64,000 nucleotides of DNA from NCBI GenBank assembly GCA_963835825.1, contig CAWIGZ010000001.1:186001-250000 (forward strand). Direction: 5' to 3'. A model generated the notes under the pieces. It saw only the letters and a list, made by a program, of their open reading frames with translations, made no database searches and was not told the origin of the DNA. The number at the start of each line of letters is the position of its first letter. Position 1 is the stretch's first letter. This DNA is from JADGRB01 sp963835825. Its GTDB lineage: Bacteria > Myxococcota_A > Polyangia > Fen-1088. The position numbers and the translations under genes are program-made. Shown one piece after another: positions 44,835 to 52,605 of this stretch.

Positions 44835-45914
44835 CTATCGCGGAACGCCGGCCAGGGTCTGCGCGGCCTGCGCGCGCTCTGCCACCATGGTCGGCGGCGC
44901 TTCGTCGAGAAATCGCTTCAGCTCGCGGCGCGCCTCGTCGCCGCGCGCCAGCCGCAGCAGCGCCTCGGCGCGGATCAGTCGCGCCTCCGGGTAGTGCGCC
45001 CGGAGTGCCAGCGCATCGTCGGCGTCTTGCACCGCCGCTTCCGCCTGGCCGCGGTTGAGGGCGACGAAGGCCATCACGAACCGGACCTCCGCTTGCCGCG
45101 GCGCCGCGGCCACCAGATCGCCCAGCGCGCGCGCGGCGTCGTCCCACATGCCCCGCGCCGCCAGGATGGTGGCGCGGACCAGCCGGTCCTCGATCGAGCC
45201 GGGGTTGGCGGCGATGGCCAGCTCGATTTCTCGGGTCGCCTCTTCGAGCTCCCCGTTTCGGCGGAGGATCTCGGCGCGCGCCCGGTGCGCCGCCGGCAGG
45301 GCGGGATCGATCGCCAGCGCGAGATCGGCCTGCTCGCCGGCGGCGACCGGGCGGCCCAGGCGAGCGAGCACCAGGGCGTTGGCGGCGTGCGCGTCGGCGC
45401 GTCGCGGGAAGGCCGCGCACAGCTTCTCCAGCTCCCAGTGTGCGTCGCTCGTCCGCCCGAGGCGCAGAAGGAGCTCGCCGGCCAGGAGGCGCGCGTCGGC
45501 GTAGCCCGGATCGATGGCCAGCGCGGCGCGCGCCTCGGCGAGCGCGCTCTCGTCGGCGTCGCGCCGCATCAGCAGACCGGCCAGGTTGACGTGCGCCTCG
45601 GCGAGATCCTCGTTGAGCGCCAAGGCCGCGCGGAAGTCTTCCTCGGCTCGGCCGAGGTCGCCCCGCCGCAGCGCGACCAGCCCGAGGCCGCTCTCCGCCT
45701 CGGCCAGGTGCGGATCGTACTCCAGCGCCAGCGCGAAATTTCCCGCCGCGCTCTCCAGCTCGCCGCGCCCGAGAGCTTCGACCCCCGCCGCCTGCAACGC
45801 CTCGGCCCGAGGGTGCGGGCGGCCGGGCACCGTGGCGCAACCGGCGCCCGCGGCGAAGAGTGACCAGGCGGCGGCGAAAAGCCGACCGCTCGCTCGAAGA
45901 GTCCAGCGCTTCAT
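44835..45914 (-). CDS. TPR-repeat lipoprotein
   Basis: 359 residues. Signal peptide with lipobox AAGAGC (about Cys26), then roughly nine tetratricopeptide repeats (LESAAGNFALALEYDPHLAE, LGRAEEDFRAALALNEDLAE, ARAALAIDPGYADARLLAGE). A scaffold for protein-protein contacts on the periplasmic or outer-membrane side. Operon with comEC upstream (6-base gap) and the twin-FHA gene downstream (11 bases), perhaps a regulatory or uptake apparatus. Confidence 0.9.
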   Translation of the reverse strand: MKRWTLRASGRLFAAAWSLFAAGAGCATVPGRPHPRAEALQAAGVEALGRGELESAAGNFALALEYDPHLAEAESGLGLVALRRGDLGRAEEDFRAALALNEDLAEAHVNLAGLLMRRDADESALAEARAALAIDPGYADARLLAGELLLRLGRTSDAHWELEKLCAAFPRRADAHAANALVLARLGRPVAAGEQADLALAIDPALPAAHRARAEILRRNGELEEATREIELAIAANPGSIEDRLVRATILAARGMWDDAARALGDLVAAAPRQAEVRFVMAFVALNRGQAEAAVQDADDALALRAHYPEARLIRAEALLRLARGDEARRELKRFLDEAPPTMVAERAQAAQTLAGVPR

Positions 45915-45920
45915 GACCCG

Positions 45921-48350
45921 TCATCGGCCGGCGCGGGCAGGCGGTTGCGGGTCGGGGCACCCGCGCTCGCAGCGCACGGAAAACCCGCCCCCCCGCGCGA
46001 TCGTGACCGTCACCGCGCCGTCGCGGTCGGTTCGCAAAGTGCGCGCCCCGTGCGCCGCGTAGCGGGCCAGGACCTCCGGCGCCGGAAAGTGGAACTGGTT
46101 GCGCCAGCCGAGGGACATCACCGCCAGCTCGGGCTCGACCGCGTCGAGAAGCTCGTCGCTCGACGAGGTCCGGCTGCCGTGGTGCGGAACCTTGAGGACG
46201 TCCGACCTCACCGTCTGACCGAGCGACCGTTGCCCGCACAGCTCCCCTTCTCCGTCGGCCTCGAGATCGCCCGCGAAGAGCACCGACCGTCCCGCGAAGG
46301 CGATCCGCAGGACCAGCGACGCGTCGTTGACCGTCAGGCCAGGCGGGGCACCGATCCGCCCGTCGACGAACGGTCCCAGCGGCGCGACCCAGGCCCCGCC
46401 GAGCATTCTCGGCGCGACCTCGGGCGCCGGTACGCCGCGCGCCGCAGCCAGCGCCACGAGGCGGCGGTACTCGGGGTTGCGCCCGTCGTCGCCGCTCGAC
46501 CAGAAGGCGCCGACCGAAAACCGTTCGAGGATCCGGAACAGCCCGTTGAGATGATCCGGATGAGGGTGCGACAGCGCGACGACCTCGAGCCGGGAGATCC
46601 CCCGCGCCCGCAAGAACGGCTCGACGATCCGCGCGCCGGTGTCGAACTGCCCATCGCGCGTGCCGCCGCCGTCGATCAGCATGACCGAGCCGCCCGGCGC
46701 CTCCACGACCGCGGCATCCCCCTGTCCGACGTCCAGGAAGGTCACCGTCAAGCTGTCGGCGAACCGCCGCCGGAGATCGCGGACGAGCAGGCTGGAGCTG
46801 GCCCCGATCGCGCAGGCGAGCGCCGCGACCGCGGCCAGTCGCCGATGGCCGCCGCGCGCGGTCGCCGCCACGAGCGCCAGCGCGCCCGCGGCGATCAGCA
46901 GGAAGGTTTCGAGGACGTTCGGGGCGCGGCAGACCCAGATGGGCGCGTGGGCGCGGAAGCCGGCGGCGATGGCCAGCGCCAGGCGCGCGGCGGCTCCCGC
47001 CAGCGCCAGCGGCCACCGGCCGAGCGGCGCCCAGAGCGCTCCGGCCGCGGCACCCGCCAGACCGACCGGGACGACCACCATCTCGCACAGCGGGACCAGC
47101 GCCAGGTTGCCAAGTGGCGCCATCGGCACGATCTCGGCGAAGACGTGCGCGCAGAGCGGCGCGGTGGCGACCGTGGCGGCGAGCGTCGCCGCACCGAAGC
47201 GCCAGAGCCAGTGCAGGCCCCGCTGCCCGAGGGAGTCGCCGGGCCGCCCGACCGGACCGAGCCGTCCCGCGCAAAGGGCAATCCCCGCGACCGAGGCGAC
47301 CGACAGCTGCAGCGAGATGTCGAAGATCTGCAGCGGCCGGGCGATGAGGAGGATCAGCGCGGCGGCCGCGATCGTGGGGCCCGGCGACGCCGCGCGTCCG
47401 ACCAGCAAGGCCCCCATCCCCAGCCCCAGCATCAGGGCCGAGCGCTCGGTCGCCACCGCCTCGCCGGTCAGCAGCGTGAAGAACGCGATCGCCGGCAGCG
47501 ACGCCGCGGCGGCGATCGCTCGCGGGTCGACGTAGAGGGGAAGCCCGGGCACCCGCGCGGCGAGGCCGCGCACGAGCAGGAAGAACAGCGCCGCCACCGC
47601 CGCCAGGTGGAGCCCCGACACGGAGAGAACGTGGGTGGCGCCCGCGGCGCGAAACCCCTCCTCGATGTCGGGTCCGACGCCGCGCCGATCGCCCAGCACC
47701 GCGGTCTTGAGAAACGCGCCGGCCGGGCCGTCGACCGCGCGATCGATCGCCGCCCGCATCGCCCGCCGTGCCAGGTAGGCCGCCCGCCGCGGGCTCAGCC
47801 CCCAAGGTTGGGCCAGCCGTCGAATCGCGCCCGCCGTGGGCACGCCGGCGAGCGCGTCGATCCCGACGGCCCGCAACGCCAGCGCCGGATCGGGCAGGCC
47901 GGGGTTGCGGGTTCCCCGCAGGGCCCGCAGCTTGGCCCGGCAGGCGATGGTCTCGCCGGGGCCGAAGTCGGGCCAGCCGTTCGCGACCGACAGCGCCAGC
48001 GTCCCTGCCGCCGGCGCGCCGTCGAGCGCGGTGAGCGCGACGACGAGGCGCGTTCCGTTGGTGGTCTCCTCGGGGCCGTGGACGACGACCGCCTCGATCG
48101 CGCGCGGATCGTTCGATTCGACCGCCGCCGCCAGCGCGGGAGCGAGAGGCGGCACCTCGGCGGCGCGCCCGCCCAGCAGGCCGCCGAGCGCCAGCAACAG
48201 CAGCGGCCCGGCCAGCGCGCGCGACCGCCGCGCGACCAGCGACGCCACGGCGAGGAGCCCGACGGCCGCCGCGGCCCGCCAGCCGGTGCCGCCGCTGGCG
48301 GCCAGCGCGTCCCCGACGGCAAAGGCGACGGCCCAGGAGACGAGACGCAC
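45921..48350 (-). CDS. comEC: DNA internalization channel ComEC/Rec2
   Basis: Inner-membrane channel for single-stranded DNA in natural transformation. 809 residues: N-terminal DUF4131 region with helices, competence domain (GATHVLSVSGLHLAAVAALF, LLTGEAVATERSALM, FDISLQLSVASVAGI) and a C-terminal metallo-beta-lactamase domain (TVTFLDVGQGDAAVVEAPGG, LSHPHPDHLNG, VLKVPHHGSRTSS). All three domains are complete, so not an obvious relic. GTG start. First gene of the comEC-TPR-FHA unit. Confidence 0.93.
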   Translation of the reverse strand: MRLVSWAVAFAVGDALAASGGTGWRAAAAVGLLAVASLVARRSRALAGPLLLLALGGLLGGRAAEVPPLAPALAAAVESNDPRAIEAVVVHGPEETTNGTRLVVALTALDGAPAAGTLALSVANGWPDFGPGETIACRAKLRALRGTRNPGLPDPALALRAVGIDALAGVPTAGAIRRLAQPWGLSPRRAAYLARRAMRAAIDRAVDGPAGAFLKTAVLGDRRGVGPDIEEGFRAAGATHVLSVSGLHLAAVAALFFLLVRGLAARVPGLPLYVDPRAIAAAASLPAIAFFTLLTGEAVATERSALMLGLGMGALLVGRAASPGPTIAAAALILLIARPLQIFDISLQLSVASVAGIALCAGRLGPVGRPGDSLGQRGLHWLWRFGAATLAATVATAPLCAHVFAEIVPMAPLGNLALVPLCEMVVVPVGLAGAAAGALWAPLGRWPLALAGAAARLALAIAAGFRAHAPIWVCRAPNVLETFLLIAAGALALVAATARGGHRRLAAVAALACAIGASSSLLVRDLRRRFADSLTVTFLDVGQGDAAVVEAPGGSVMLIDGGGTRDGQFDTGARIVEPFLRARGISRLEVVALSHPHPDHLNGLFRILERFSVGAFWSSGDDGRNPEYRRLVALAAARGVPAPEVAPRMLGGAWVAPLGPFVDGRIGAPPGLTVNDASLVLRIAFAGRSVLFAGDLEADGEGELCGQRSLGQTVRSDVLKVPHHGSRTSSSDELLDAVEPELAVMSLGWRNQFHFPAPEVLARYAAHGARTLRTDRDGAVTVTIARGGGFSVRCERGCPDPQPPARAGR

Positions 48351-48422
48351 CCGCCCTCTTCGGAAGGCGGCGCGCCCGGTTGCGCGCTGGGAATCGGCCG
48401 GGGCATCAGCTAGGTTCGCGCC

Positions 48423-49361
48423 GTGCCCACCCCCTGCCTCGTCACCGGTGGCGCCGGGTTCATCGGGTCATCCCTGGCGCGCGCGCTGGTCGCTCGCGGC
48501 GACCGGGTGCGGTTGATCGACAACCTCTCCTCGGGGCGGCGGGAGAACCTCGCCGACATCAGCCAGGACGTCGAGCTCATCGAGGCCGACATCCGCGACG
48601 CCGCGGCGCTCGCCGGCGTGCTCGACGGCATCGAGCTCGTCTTTCACCAAGCGGCCGTCCCCTCCGTGCCACGGTCGCTGGCCGATCCGCTCGGGAGTCA
48701 CGACGCCAACGCCACCGGCACGCTCAAGCTGCTCCAGGCCGCCCAGAAGGCGGGGATCCGGCGGGTGGTCTACGCCGCTTCCTCGTCGGCCTACGGCGAT
48801 ACGCCCACGCTTCCCAAGCGCGAGACGATGCGGCCGATGCCGCTCTCTCCGTACGCCGTCTCCAAGCTGGCGGGTGAGCACTACTGCCAGGTGTTCGCCG
48901 GCGCCTACGGTCTCGAGACGGTCTGCCTCCGTTACTTCAACGTCTTCGGCCCGCACCAGGACCCGCAGTCGCCGTACGCCGCGGTCATCCCGCGGTTCGT
49001 GACCGCCGCGCTCCGCGGCCAGGGGGTCACCATCTACGGCGACGGGACGCAGTCGCGCGACTTCTGCTTCATCGACAACACCGTGGAGGCGAACCTGGCG
49101 GCGGGCTCGGCGCCCGGCGTCTCGGGGCGCGTCTTCAACGTCGCCTGCGGCGTCGCGATCGACTTGAACGACGTGGTGAAGCTGATCGCCGAGCGCGTCG
49201 GGCACGCCGTCCCGATCACCTACGCGCCGGGGCGGGTGGGCGACGTCAAGCACTCGCTGGCCGACATCACCGCGGCGCGCGAGCACCTCGGCTACCGCGG
49301 GGCAATCTCGTTCGCCGAAGGGCTGAAGCGCACGATCGCCTGGTACGCCGGACAGGCCTGA
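48423..49361 (+). CDS. NAD-dependent sugar epimerase (UDP-hexose/HexNAc 4-epimerase type)
   Basis: 312 residues, extended SDR. NAD motif CLVTGGAGFIGSSLA, substrate Ser in AASSSAYGDTP, catalytic LSPYAVSKLAGEHY, CLRYFNVFGPHQDP and YGDGTQSRDFCFIDN are typical of GalE/WbpP-like 4-epimerases. Makes a sugar nucleotide for surface polysaccharide, which fits the sugar transferase and UDP-sugar dehydrogenase a few kb away. GTG start. Converges with the RsbU-type phosphatase with only 6 bases between stops. Confidence 0.88.
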   Translation: MPTPCLVTGGAGFIGSSLARALVARGDRVRLIDNLSSGRRENLADISQDVELIEADIRDAAALAGVLDGIELVFHQAAVPSVPRSLADPLGSHDANATGTLKLLQAAQKAGIRRVVYAASSSAYGDTPTLPKRETMRPMPLSPYAVSKLAGEHYCQVFAGAYGLETVCLRYFNVFGPHQDPQSPYAAVIPRFVTAALRGQGVTIYGDGTQSRDFCFIDNTVEANLAAGSAPGVSGRVFNVACGVAIDLNDVVKLIAERVGHAVPITYAPGRVGDVKHSLADITAAREHLGYRGAISFAEGLKRTIAWYAGQA

Positions 49362-49367
49362 CGCCCG

Positions 49368-50639
49368 TCAGCCGGCGATCTGCAGCCCGAGCAGCGTCAG
49401 ATCATCGCGGCCGTTCGTCGACTCGTGGGCGGTGGCGACGATGCGACGGCTGATCTCGCCGATGTCGTGGGGCGCGCTGCCGACGAGCTCGGTGAACTGG
49501 CACTGCCCCATCGTCGAGCAGGGGCGTCGCGGCGCCGAGAGGATCTCGAACACGCCGTCGGTGGCGAGCAAAAGGATGTCCCTGGGGGCGACGGAGATCG
49601 TCTCCTCCCGGTACTGCGCGTGCGCCACGATGCCGAGCGGCGGCCCCGACGAGTAGGCGACGCGCGAAACGACGCCGGTCGAACGCCGCAGGAGCGGCAA
49701 GACGTGTCCGGCGTTGGCGAAGATCCACTTCTTGTTCGGGGCGTCGAGCAGCACGCACAGCGCGGTCACGAAGCGGTCGTCCTGCATCCGCTGCACCAGC
49801 GTGTGGTTGAGGCGCTCGAGGAGCTCGGCGGGGCCCGAGACCTCGGTCGCCATCCGGCGGATGTCCGCGCTGACGCGCCCCATGGTGAGCGCCGCGGTAA
49901 TCCCCTTGCCCGAGACGTCGCCGATGACGCCCATCACCCGCCCGTTCCCCAGATCGACGAAGTCGTAGAAGTCGCCGCCGACAGCGTAGGCCGGCATGTA
50001 CTCGGTGACCACCCGAACCCCGGCCGAGTTCTCGCCGACAGGTTCGGGCAGGAACGTCCGCTGGACCGCTCCCGCGGCGGCCAGATCCTTCTCCAGCCAA
50101 GAGAGCCCGGCCGACGCGCCGTGGGCCCGGCAGCGAGGCAGCACGCCTCCCACCCCTTCGGCCAGCACGGCGAGACCTTCGAGATCCTGGATCGTGAAGG
50201 CCGGTCCGTGGGCTTGCCGTTGGACGACCAGGAACCCCTCCAGCGACTTGCCGGAGAAGATCGGCGTCGACATGGTCGAACCGCGTCCGGCGGCGGCGTC
50301 GCCGGGAAGAAGCGTCGGCGTCACCGGCATGAGCCCGCGCGTGGCGATCGAGCCCCACACCGCGTTGAGGGTGGCCAGCAGTCCGGCGCCGGCGCGGGCG
50401 TCGCGGACGCCCCGCAGCGGGCGCCCCTTCTCGGGCAGAAAGAGATCGATGTCGGCAATCTGAGGCCAGAGCATCGCGACGACGACCGCCAGCCGTTGGG
50501 CGAGCTCCGACGGGGACTCCGGATCACCGAGCGCGGCGATCGCCTGGCTGACCGACGGGTTGGATCCGGTCGGCTCGCTGAGCGAGGCGTCGACGAGGAG
50601 CGGCGAAGTCACGACCATGGGGCTCGAGTCCATTTTCAC
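49368..50639 (-). CDS. PP2C-type (SpoIIE/RsbU) serine phosphatase with N-terminal sensor
   Basis: 423 residues. Residues about 40-180 look like a GAF-type sensor (SELAQRLAVVVAMLWPQIAD, SGKSLEGFLVVQRQ). The C-terminal phosphatase has VGGDFYDFVDLGNGRVMGVI, GDVSGKGITAALTMGRVSAD, FVTALCVLLDA and LLLATDGVFEILSA with the metal Asp residues. It should dephosphorylate the STAS antagonist encoded upstream (50935). GTG 50639 has AGGA upstream; ATG 50633 is possible. Between it and the STAS gene lies a structured repeat. Confidence 0.9.
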   Translation of the reverse strand: MKMDSSPMVVTSPLLVDASLSEPTGSNPSVSQAIAALGDPESPSELAQRLAVVVAMLWPQIADIDLFLPEKGRPLRGVRDARAGAGLLATLNAVWGSIATRGLMPVTPTLLPGDAAAGRGSTMSTPIFSGKSLEGFLVVQRQAHGPAFTIQDLEGLAVLAEGVGGVLPRCRAHGASAGLSWLEKDLAAAGAVQRTFLPEPVGENSAGVRVVTEYMPAYAVGGDFYDFVDLGNGRVMGVIGDVSGKGITAALTMGRVSADIRRMATEVSGPAELLERLNHTLVQRMQDDRFVTALCVLLDAPNKKWIFANAGHVLPLLRRSTGVVSRVAYSSGPPLGIVAHAQYREETISVAPRDILLLATDGVFEILSAPRRPCSTMGQCQFTELVGSAPHDIGEISRRIVATAHESTNGRDDLTLLGLQIAG

Positions 50640-50934
50640 AATTTTCCTGACAGGGGAGCACTCAGACCCACCATCGATCTAGGCTAGCCCAGCCGGAAGT
50701 CCTGCACCACCCAAAACCGTATTCCGGGTGACAGTTTGGCGATGGATATTCCGTCACCGAATGCTGCGGTTTCAGGGTGTTGCGGGACACCACTTCGAGA
50801 TGGCTCCGGACGACGCGAAGTCCAGTGGCGGGACCTCCCGGGTCCGAAGGCTAGGCCGCCTATCGGGCGGCACGTCGTCGGGCCAATGTCCGTCGTTCGC
50901 TTCGCTCACCGTCGCCTTTTCGGCGACGCCACTC
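50640..50934. other. Intergenic region between STAS gene and phosphatase gene
   Basis: 295 bases without a gene. It contains the second CTAGG structured repeat (50851-50938, listed separately) and two copies of AGTGGCGGGAC at 50824-50834 and 50937-50947 flanking it. The phosphatase promoter must lie in 50640-50850; I see no confident -35/-10. Confidence 0.6.
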
Positions 50935-50938
50935 CTAG
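50851..50938. repeat. CTAGG-bounded structured repeat, copy 2
   Basis: 88 bp, the same as copy 1 except for two single-base insertions (TTC to TATC in hairpin I loop; CCCT to CCACT near the end). Both hairpins are kept. It lies directly downstream of the STAS gene, whose TAG stop is the reverse complement of its CCTAG end. Confidence 0.88.
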
Positions 50939-51285
50939 TGGCGGGACTTGGATTGCTTGTGGGGCGGAGGACTCCGGGTGGTGTCGGCCCCCAGCATCAC
51001 GCGGTCGAGCCGCAGCAGCCGGAAGATCGCCAGCGGCTGGTCGCGCAGCCCCTTGATGATGACGCTTCCGCCCTGGGCCCGGACCCGCTTGTAGAGCGAG
51101 ACCAGCGCGCCGATTCCGGAGCTGTCGACCATGCGGAGCGAAGAGAGATCCACCTCGACGACCGTCGGCCGGCCCTTGACCAGCTTTTCGAGGTCCGGCC
51201 GCAGCTCCGACACGCTGACGGCATCGAGCTCGCCTTCGATGGCGAGGTGCGTGACGCCGGTGGCGGACTTGATCTCGAATCTCAT
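50935..51285 (-). CDS. STAS-domain anti-sigma factor antagonist
   Basis: 116 residues, single STAS domain (MRFEIKSATGVTHLAIEGEL...). The phosphorylatable serine is in RMVDSSGIGALVSLY (S55/S56). Binds the HATPase protein when unphosphorylated. The ATG overlaps the stop of that gene (51282) by four bases, so they are co-translated. Residues 101-116 (TTRSPPPHKQSKSRH) are a short basic tail ending at the repeat. Confidence 0.92.
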   Translation of the reverse strand: MRFEIKSATGVTHLAIEGELDAVSVSELRPDLEKLVKGRPTVVEVDLSSLRMVDSSGIGALVSLYKRVRAQGGSVIIKGLRDQPLAIFRLLRLDRVMLGADTTRSPPPHKQSKSRH

Positions 51286-51905
51286 GTTGCACCTTCGCTC
51301 TTGCGAACGGCGCTGGAGCGTTCGATGTAGCGCTTGCTCAGGGTGAGGAGGTTGGGGCGGCCGGAACGGTACGCCATTTCCATGAAGGATTGGATGATGA
51401 AGAGGCCCAGGCCGGACTCGGGCAGGGTGTCGAACGCCGGTGGCGCCACCCTCGTCGGATCGAACTCGGATCCCCAATCGCGCAGCTCGATCCGGATGTG
51501 GCCGCGTCGGGGCTGGATCCGCAGATCGATGCTGCTGGTCGGGACGCGTCGGCCCCGGGCCTGCCGGTCGGCGTACCCGTGGAGCACGATGTTGTTGAAT
51601 GCCTCGCCGACGGCGGAGACCACCTGCATTTGGAAATTGTTCCATGCTCGACCCTGCGGGCGGGGCGTCACCAACTTGCACGCCGCCGATACCGCACGAA
51701 GGGCAACGTCCCGATGCTCCAATATTCCGAGCAGCTGGAGACGGATCGACGGCGCAGCGCCCGCGGGCGCGCCGTCCTCTGCGTCAGATCGGAGGCTCGG
51801 CGTTTCGGTATAGGCTGCTTCGGTGTAGCCTAACTGCGTGGTCCGGTCGGTTCGCGTCGTAAAAAGGCTGATCGACGTCGCGGGCTCGCTTCTCGGCCTG
51901 GCCAT
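51282..51905 (-). CDS. RsbW-like serine kinase/anti-sigma regulatory HATPase
   Basis: About 207 residues. The HATPase_c core is VSAVGEAFNNIVLHGYAD (N box) and DWGSEFDPTRV, PESGLGLFIIQSFM (G1/G2 boxes). It should phosphorylate the STAS antagonist and bind a partner, classically a sigma factor; none is next to it. The first beta strand (IRLQLLGILEHRD) requires a start upstream of 51741; the only in-frame starts are ATG 51905 and GTG 51908, with AAGGGGG upstream. This overlaps the divergent sugar transferase by 68 bases. Confidence 0.82.
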   Translation of the reverse strand: MARPRSEPATSISLFTTRTDRTTQLGYTEAAYTETPSLRSDAEDGAPAGAAPSIRLQLLGILEHRDVALRAVSAACKLVTPRPQGRAWNNFQMQVVSAVGEAFNNIVLHGYADRQARGRRVPTSSIDLRIQPRRGHIRIELRDWGSEFDPTRVAPPAFDTLPESGLGLFIIQSFMEMAYRSGRPNLLTLSKRYIERSSAVRKSEGAT

Positions 51906-52587
51906 CACGGCCCCCTTTTTCCCTCTGATCGCAGCGGCAGTCTACCTCGATTCACCGGGAGCGATCTTTATCCGACAACGGCGGGCAGGACAGCTCGCCC
52001 GCGCGGCGGAGGATTCCTCGCCCGAGGGGGATGACGACCCTCCCAGCCCCAAGTTCCGGGAATTCTCGATGCTCAAGTTTCGCTCGATGCGCCCCGACGC
52101 CGAGGAGCTCACCGGGCCGGTCCTGGCCAGCGAGGACGATCCGCGCGTCACGCGGGTCGGTCGCTTCCTGCGCAAGACGCGGATCGATGAGGTGCCGCAG
52201 TTCATCAACGTGTTCCTCGGCGAAATGAGCATCGTCGGCCCGCGCCCCGAGCGCCCCGAGCTGGCCGAGCAGCTCGCGCACGCCATTCCCTATTTCGAGG
52301 AGCGGATGCGCGACGTGAAGCCCGGCATCACCGGCCTCGCCCAGGTGACGCTCGGTTACAGCGGCAAGCCCCTCCCCGGCAGCGAGCTCGATCTCTTCGA
52401 GCGGGATCTGACCAATCCGTTCAAGGTGGACGGCGCGGAGGACGCCCTCGCCGATCACATGCGGATGAAGATGCTCTACGACCTGGCTTACACGGCGGCG
52501 ATGGAGGATCTGCGCTCGTTCCTGCAGCTCGAAGTCTCCATCTTGCTGCGGACCCCGCTGGTGATGTTGCGGGGCGGCGGGACCTGA
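51838..52587 (+). CDS. undecaprenyl-phosphate sugar phosphotransferase (bacterial sugar transferase)
   Basis: 249 residues, PF02397 catalytic domain. One N-terminal reentrant helix (LLGLAITAPFFPLIAAAVYL), then DSPGAIFIRQRR, FSMLKFRSMRPDAEE, RVTRVGRFLRKTRIDEVPQF, NVFLGEMSIVGPRPERPEL and KPGITGLAQV. Transfers a sugar-1-phosphate to undecaprenyl phosphate to start polysaccharide synthesis. A 20-residue insert (ARAAEDSSPEGDDDPPSPK) follows the first motif. GTG start; head-to-head overlap with the HATPase gene. Confidence 0.9.
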   Translation: MVRSVRVVKRLIDVAGSLLGLAITAPFFPLIAAAVYLDSPGAIFIRQRRAGQLARAAEDSSPEGDDDPPSPKFREFSMLKFRSMRPDAEELTGPVLASEDDPRVTRVGRFLRKTRIDEVPQFINVFLGEMSIVGPRPERPELAEQLAHAIPYFEERMRDVKPGITGLAQVTLGYSGKPLPGSELDLFERDLTNPFKVDGAEDALADHMRMKMLYDLAYTAAMEDLRSFLQLEVSILLRTPLVMLRGGGT

Positions 52588-52605
52588 CGGCGACGCCGTC
52601 CAGCG

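Noticed and set aside
43729..47805. 1358-aa minus-strand frame spanning three genes
   Set aside because: Only its last 364 codons are a gene (twin FHA). The rest is off-frame sequence of the TPR and comEC genes.
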